Below are positions 6,516 to 9,172 of a DNA stretch of 9,172 nt, piece by piece. The DNA lies in the NCBI GenBank assembly GCA_030642025.1, contig DAOWOO010000031.1:1-9172 (forward strand), given 5' to 3'. This DNA comes from Candidatus Zixiibacteriota bacterium. GTDB taxonomy: Bacteria > Zixibacteria > MSB-5A5 > GN15 > PGXB01. Every line of letters begins with the position of its first letter. The stretch's first letter is position 1. A program made the position numbers and the translations under genes. The notes below the pieces were generated by a model. That model saw only the letters and a list, made by a program, of their open reading frames with translations, had not been told where the DNA came from and made no database searches.

Positions 6516-8846
6516 ATGAATAGAATTAAAATCAGCATACTGATCATATTACTTTTCGGCCTTTCCAATTCGCTCTACTCTGCGGATACACCTGCCATTC
6601 AGGCTGTTACGGCCAATCCGGTTGTGCTTGAACAACCGGAAACAGTTATTACCGAACGCGCCTTGATCTATCTGACCGGACAGAAAACAGAAAAAGTCAA
6701 AATCTGGGTCTTCTTCACGGACAAGGGCATTTATTCCAAATCCGATTTTGACCGCGCTTCCTTATATATAGATCTGAATGAACATGCCATTATTCGCAGG
6801 GCAAAGGCTGGTATTGATGAAATTGTATTTGACGACCTGCCGGTTAGACAGGAATATGTTGATATTATAAAAGAACTGGGGGGCGATCATAGACGCTCAT
6901 CAAAATGGCTTAACGCCGCCAGCTTTGAAATTTCCGCAGATCTTATAGATGAAATTGCCGCTCTTGATTTTGTTTACAATATCCGCCCGCTTGGACGCTA
7001 TAAAAGAATCAGTATGCCGGAGGATGGTCCCGAGTCAATATTTCCCGGCTTTGAAAAATTGCCTGCCGATGTCTTGAATTACGGCCCATCATATGACCAG
7101 ATTTCCCAGATCAACGTACATCTCATGCACGAATCGGGCTATAACGGCCAGGGAGTTATTGTCGGCATGTTCGACACCGGTTTCAGAAAATCGCATATTA
7201 ATTTTGTCGACATTATTAATGAGGGTCGGCTTCTGGCTGAATATGACTTTATTAATAATGATGATAATGTCCAGAACGAATCCGGCGATGTCTCCAGCCA
7301 GCATGATCATGGTACCAAAACCTGGTCGGCACTGGGTGGCTTTACCCAGGGTCAGCTCATCGGGCCGGCCTATGGAGCCTCATTCCTGCTCGCCAAGACT
7401 GAGGATATGACCGGAGAATACACTGGCGAAGAGGACAACTGGCAGGCAGCCATGGAATGGGCCGATTCACTGGGCGTTGATGTGATTTCATCATCTTTGG
7501 GATATTACGAATGGTACGATTATTCCGACATGGACGGACAGACGGCCACCATTACCATCGCGGCCAATATCGCCACTTCGCTGGGGATACTCGTCTGCAA
7601 TGCTATGGGTAACCGGGGTTATCTTGGATCCGGCTCTCTCGATGCTCCCGCCGACGCTTTCGACATTTTATCGTGCGGAGCGGTCGACGGTTCCGGAATC
7701 ATTGCCAGCTTTTCCGCGCTCGGCCCAACCTTCGATGGCCGGACAAAGCCAGAAGTCTGTGCCCGGGGAGTCACCTGCCGCATAGCTAAAGGAACCGGCG
7801 ACCTGATTTTCACCACAGGAAGCGGGACATCATTTTCAACTCCGCTGGTGGCCGGAGCGGCGGCACTTCTGATGTCGGCTCTTCCCGATTACACTCCTCA
7901 GCAGATAAGAAAAGCCCTGATGATGACCGCCAACCAGGTTGACACCCCGGATAATACCTACGGCTGGGGAATTATTAATGCCCTGGACGCCTTTACCTGG
8001 GGCGTAAATTTCTATGCCGACACCACCTGGGCATATGAAAATATCGAAGTGCACTTTTTCGATAGTTCAAGTATTCCGATGACCGGCCACAAATGGTATT
8101 TTGGCGACGGCGATTCCGCCGTCACGGCAAATACCACCCATGAATATACTATGCCCGGAGCCTATGACGTTACTCTGATAATAGAAACCGGCGAAGGAAC
8201 CTATACCCGCACAAAAAAGAGCTATATAGCGGTCATTGCCGATACCCTGAGCCTTGTATCCGATTCCGGTTATGCCGGGAATACGACGGTTATGTCGATT
8301 GATCTGAGTAACTCCCAGGAACTTAATGAAATCATAGTGCCGGTTTCGTACGGTTCTTACCCCGTGGTCTCGCTCGATTCGGTGACCAGCGGTAATCGTA
8401 CCGCGGCATTCGAATCAATTGAAGAACTGTATCGGGACGATGCGACGCGTGAACTTCTTTTCAAACTAACGGGTAGTGACGAATCACCATTGTCGTTCGG
8501 GACAGGAGAGATTGCCCGGCTGTACTTCACCCTGGATTCCTTTGCTCTTTCAGGTGAAAGCGCTTTTGTCGATACGGCGGTGATTAACGATCAGGAAGTA
8601 CTTTTGTCCAATGATAAAATCTCTTACAGTCCGGTAGTACATTCCGGAAATCTAACAGTCAACACGGTTGCCAGAGGCGATGCCAACGATGACGGGACGC
8701 TCAATCTGACCGACATACTGATTCTGATCTCCTATGTGTACCTGGATGGTCCCCCCCCGGTATCGCTGGAAAGTGGTGATATCGTTGTTGACCTTGTAAT
8801 CAATCTTGTAGATATTATCGAACTAATTGATATTATATACAGGTAA
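6516..8846 (+). CDS. Secreted S8 subtilase with PKD, cohesin-like and dockerin-like domains
   Basis: 776 aa serine endopeptidase exported by Sec. Residues 1-23 are a signal peptide (cleavage near YSA/DTP). About 60-165 is an I9-type inhibitory propeptide (SSKWLNAASFEIS, then IDEIAALDFVYNIRPL). The catalytic domain spans about 190-495, with Asp220 in FDTG, His265 in HDHGT, oxyanion Asn366 in AMGNRG and Ser439 in GTSFSTP, so the catalytic set is complete. The His block reads HGTKTWSALGG rather than HGTHVAG. Four Cys (361, 387, 415, 421) lie in this domain. About 497-575 is a PKD domain (WYFGDGDS ... HEYTMPGAYDVTLII). About 578-716 is a beta-rich module resembling cohesin-type domains. About 718-776 is a dockerin-like tail: loop 1 is canonical (D722, N724, D726, G727, N730, D733), loop 2 (D755, D759, N763, D766) lacks the position-3 ligand and the glycine. 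There is no type IX sorting domain. It is transcribed divergently from fimT, and the substrate is unknown. Confidence 0.92.
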   Translation: MNRIKISILIILLFGLSNSLYSADTPAIQAVTANPVVLEQPETVITERALIYLTGQKTEKVKIWVFFTDKGIYSKSDFDRASLYIDLNEHAIIRRAKAGIDEIVFDDLPVRQEYVDIIKELGGDHRRSSKWLNAASFEISADLIDEIAALDFVYNIRPLGRYKRISMPEDGPESIFPGFEKLPADVLNYGPSYDQISQINVHLMHESGYNGQGVIVGMFDTGFRKSHINFVDIINEGRLLAEYDFINNDDNVQNESGDVSSQHDHGTKTWSALGGFTQGQLIGPAYGASFLLAKTEDMTGEYTGEEDNWQAAMEWADSLGVDVISSSLGYYEWYDYSDMDGQTATITIAANIATSLGILVCNAMGNRGYLGSGSLDAPADAFDILSCGAVDGSGIIASFSALGPTFDGRTKPEVCARGVTCRIAKGTGDLIFTTGSGTSFSTPLVAGAAALLMSALPDYTPQQIRKALMMTANQVDTPDNTYGWGIINALDAFTWGVNFYADTTWAYENIEVHFFDSSSIPMTGHKWYFGDGDSAVTANTTHEYTMPGAYDVTLIIETGEGTYTRTKKSYIAVIADTLSLVSDSGYAGNTTVMSIDLSNSQELNEIIVPVSYGSYPVVSLDSVTSGNRTAAFESIEELYRDDATRELLFKLTGSDESPLSFGTGEIARLYFTLDSFALSGESAFVDTAVINDQEVLLSNDKISYSPVVHSGNLTVNTVARGDANDDGTLNLTDILILISYVYLDGPPPVSLESGDIVVDLVINLVDIIELIDIIYR
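8751..8758. repeat. C8 homopolymer inside the dockerin coding region
   Basis: Eight consecutive C residues encode most of the PPP in DGPPPV between the two dockerin repeats of the subtilase. Slippage here would shift the frame before the second repeat while leaving the protease domain intact. The proline cluster itself is common in dockerins of this style, so the tract may simply reflect codon choice. Confidence 0.6.
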
Positions 8847-8909
8847 ACCGATAATTGCATTCCGGCTACTCCGGACGGCCGGACAATAGAGATAAATAAT
8901 AGGTGGCGT

Positions 8910-9086
8910 TTAGTCGCCGCACTTGATGCCTGTTGCCGGGTGCGGCGACCCGGCAGCACCAGTATGAGGGCGGCAGATATCTAGTTGTATTGTGTCAAGA
9001 CATATGCTGCAAATTGTATCATAACATCCTTTACACATTAGGTTAGCGAAACAGGTAACATAAGGGATACGGATCTGCCCCTTCAT
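8910..9086 (-). CDS. Possible small Cys-rich protein (58 aa), unrecognised
   Basis: The frame begins MKGQIRIPYVTCFANLMCKG and stops at TAA (8912-8910). Cysteines at 12, 18, 21, 26, 29, 38 and 56 include two CxxC pairs (18/21 and 26/29), reminiscent of small zinc-binding or metal-binding knuckles. The ATG lies about 48 nt after the expected start site of the strong promoter at 9141-9169. Against it: the ribosome site is weak (GAG at 9-nt spacing); the last third (about residues 43-58) is encoded by the palindromic repeats at 8913-8955; and it is short enough to arise by chance. An in-frame TGA just upstream rules out a longer form. It could equally be part of a non-coding RNA. I do not recognise a family. 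Confidence 0.25.
   Translation of the reverse strand: MKGQIRIPYVTCFANLMCKGCYDTICSICLDTIQLDICRPHTGAAGSPHPATGIKCGD
8913..8955. repeat. Overlapping GC-rich inverted repeats
   Basis: GTCGCCGCAC (8913-8922) is the exact reverse complement of GTGCGGCGAC (8940-8949), a 10-bp stem with a 17-nt loop. TGCCGGGT (8934-8941) pairs exactly with ACCCGGCA (8948-8955), an 8-bp stem with a 6-nt loop. The two share 8940-8941 and 8948-8949, so they are alternatives. No T tract follows on the plus strand; TATTATTTATC follows on the minus strand. It may be a REP-like intergenic element or an unusual 3' end signal for the subtilase transcript. Confidence 0.5.
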
Positions 9087-9140
9087 CCGAATAATCTCGA
9101 AGAATACCTGGGAGAATCAGCTTAGATGTCGGCGCCTTCC

Positions 9141-9169
9141 ATTATAAGGAGATCGCTTTTCATTTTCAA
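9141..9169 (-). promoter_or_regulatory. Near-consensus sigma70 promoter pointing left
   Basis: On the minus strand TTGAAA (complement of 9164-9169; 5 of 6 matches) is separated by exactly 17 nt from a perfect TATAAT (complement of 9141-9146). Start of transcription would be near 9134. It drives into the intergenic region, convergent with the protease gene, where only the 58-codon ORF or a non-coding RNA could be its product. Confidence 0.6.
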
Positions 9170-9172
9170 GCC

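Larger units (their letters stand above)
8847..9172. other. Right-end intergenic region
   Basis: 326 nt after the protease stop. It has no T-tract terminator for the protease. It contains a small stem TCCGG/CCGGA (8861-8865 with 8871-8875), the overlapping inverted repeats at 8913-8955, the minus-strand promoter at 9141-9169 and the 58-codon ORF between them. No tRNA or rRNA pattern was seen. Confidence 0.6.

Noticed and set aside
8732..8959. 75-codon minus-strand frame overlapping the protease 3' end
   Set aside because: It is mostly antisense to the dockerin coding region, Ser/Arg/Thr-rich without motif, and begins inside the palindromic repeats.
9146..9151. AAGGAG resembling a plus-strand Shine-Dalgarno
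   Set aside because: No ATG, GTG or TTG follows at a workable distance inside the window, and most of it is explained by overlap with the minus-strand -10 box and spacer.
9126..9172. Plus-strand ATG opening a frame that runs off the window end (MSAPSIIRRS...)
   Set aside because: Only 15 codons are visible, a stop codon sits immediately before the ATG, and the nearest GGGAG is too distant; there is not enough to call a gene.
1..9172. CRISPR array, tRNA, rRNA, insertion sequence or phage attachment site
   Set aside because: No regularly spaced direct repeats, cloverleaf pattern, transposase-like protein or terminal inverted repeats were seen.

Overview
The window carries a type IV pilus (T4P) assembly locus on the minus strand and, divergently, a large secreted multidomain protease on the plus strand. 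Base composition is moderate (just under half GC by eye). The protease ends in a dockerin-type repeat with a GDANDDG...DGPPP signature. That signature, together with the T4P gene order and the subtilase-PKD-dockerin layout, resembles Gram-negative FCB-group lineages such as candidate phylum Zixibacteria. This assignment is inferred from protein style and was not tested by any search.

Layout from left to right: the first six codons of a further minus-strand gene (1-18); an intrinsic terminator (121-145) closing the pil operon; then, read leftwards from 5400 to 166, pilM, pilN, pilO, an AMIN-PilP fusion gene, and a short pilQ secretin gene. The spacings are only 4-21 nt, so this is almost certainly one operon. 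Its upstream region (5401-5594) has three back-to-back perfect dyads. A second minus-strand terminator (5595-5627) follows a FimT/GspH minor pseudopilin gene (5681-6202). The 313-nt divergent gap before the protease gene has a sigma70-like promoter for the protease and a pair of mutually exclusive hairpins that look like an attenuator upstream of fimT. The S8 subtilase (6516-8846) has a signal peptide, propeptide, complete catalytic residues, PKD domain, cohesin-like beta domain and dockerin-like tail. The last 326 nt have no conventional gene. They hold overlapping GC-rich inverted repeats, a near-consensus minus-strand promoter (9141-9169), and a 58-codon Cys-rich ORF downstream of it.

Working together: PilM (cytoplasmic, actin-like) binds the N-terminal motif of PilN. 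PilN and PilO form the inner-membrane alignment complex. PilP connects that complex to the PilQ outer-membrane pore through which the pilus passes. FimT is a probable minor or priming subunit of the fibre. The most notable feature is that the peptidoglycan-binding AMIN domain, normally at the N terminus of PilQ, is here at the N terminus of the PilP-like protein on a roughly 260-residue Lys/Pro-rich tether, while PilQ is reduced to STN, secretin_N and secretin domains.
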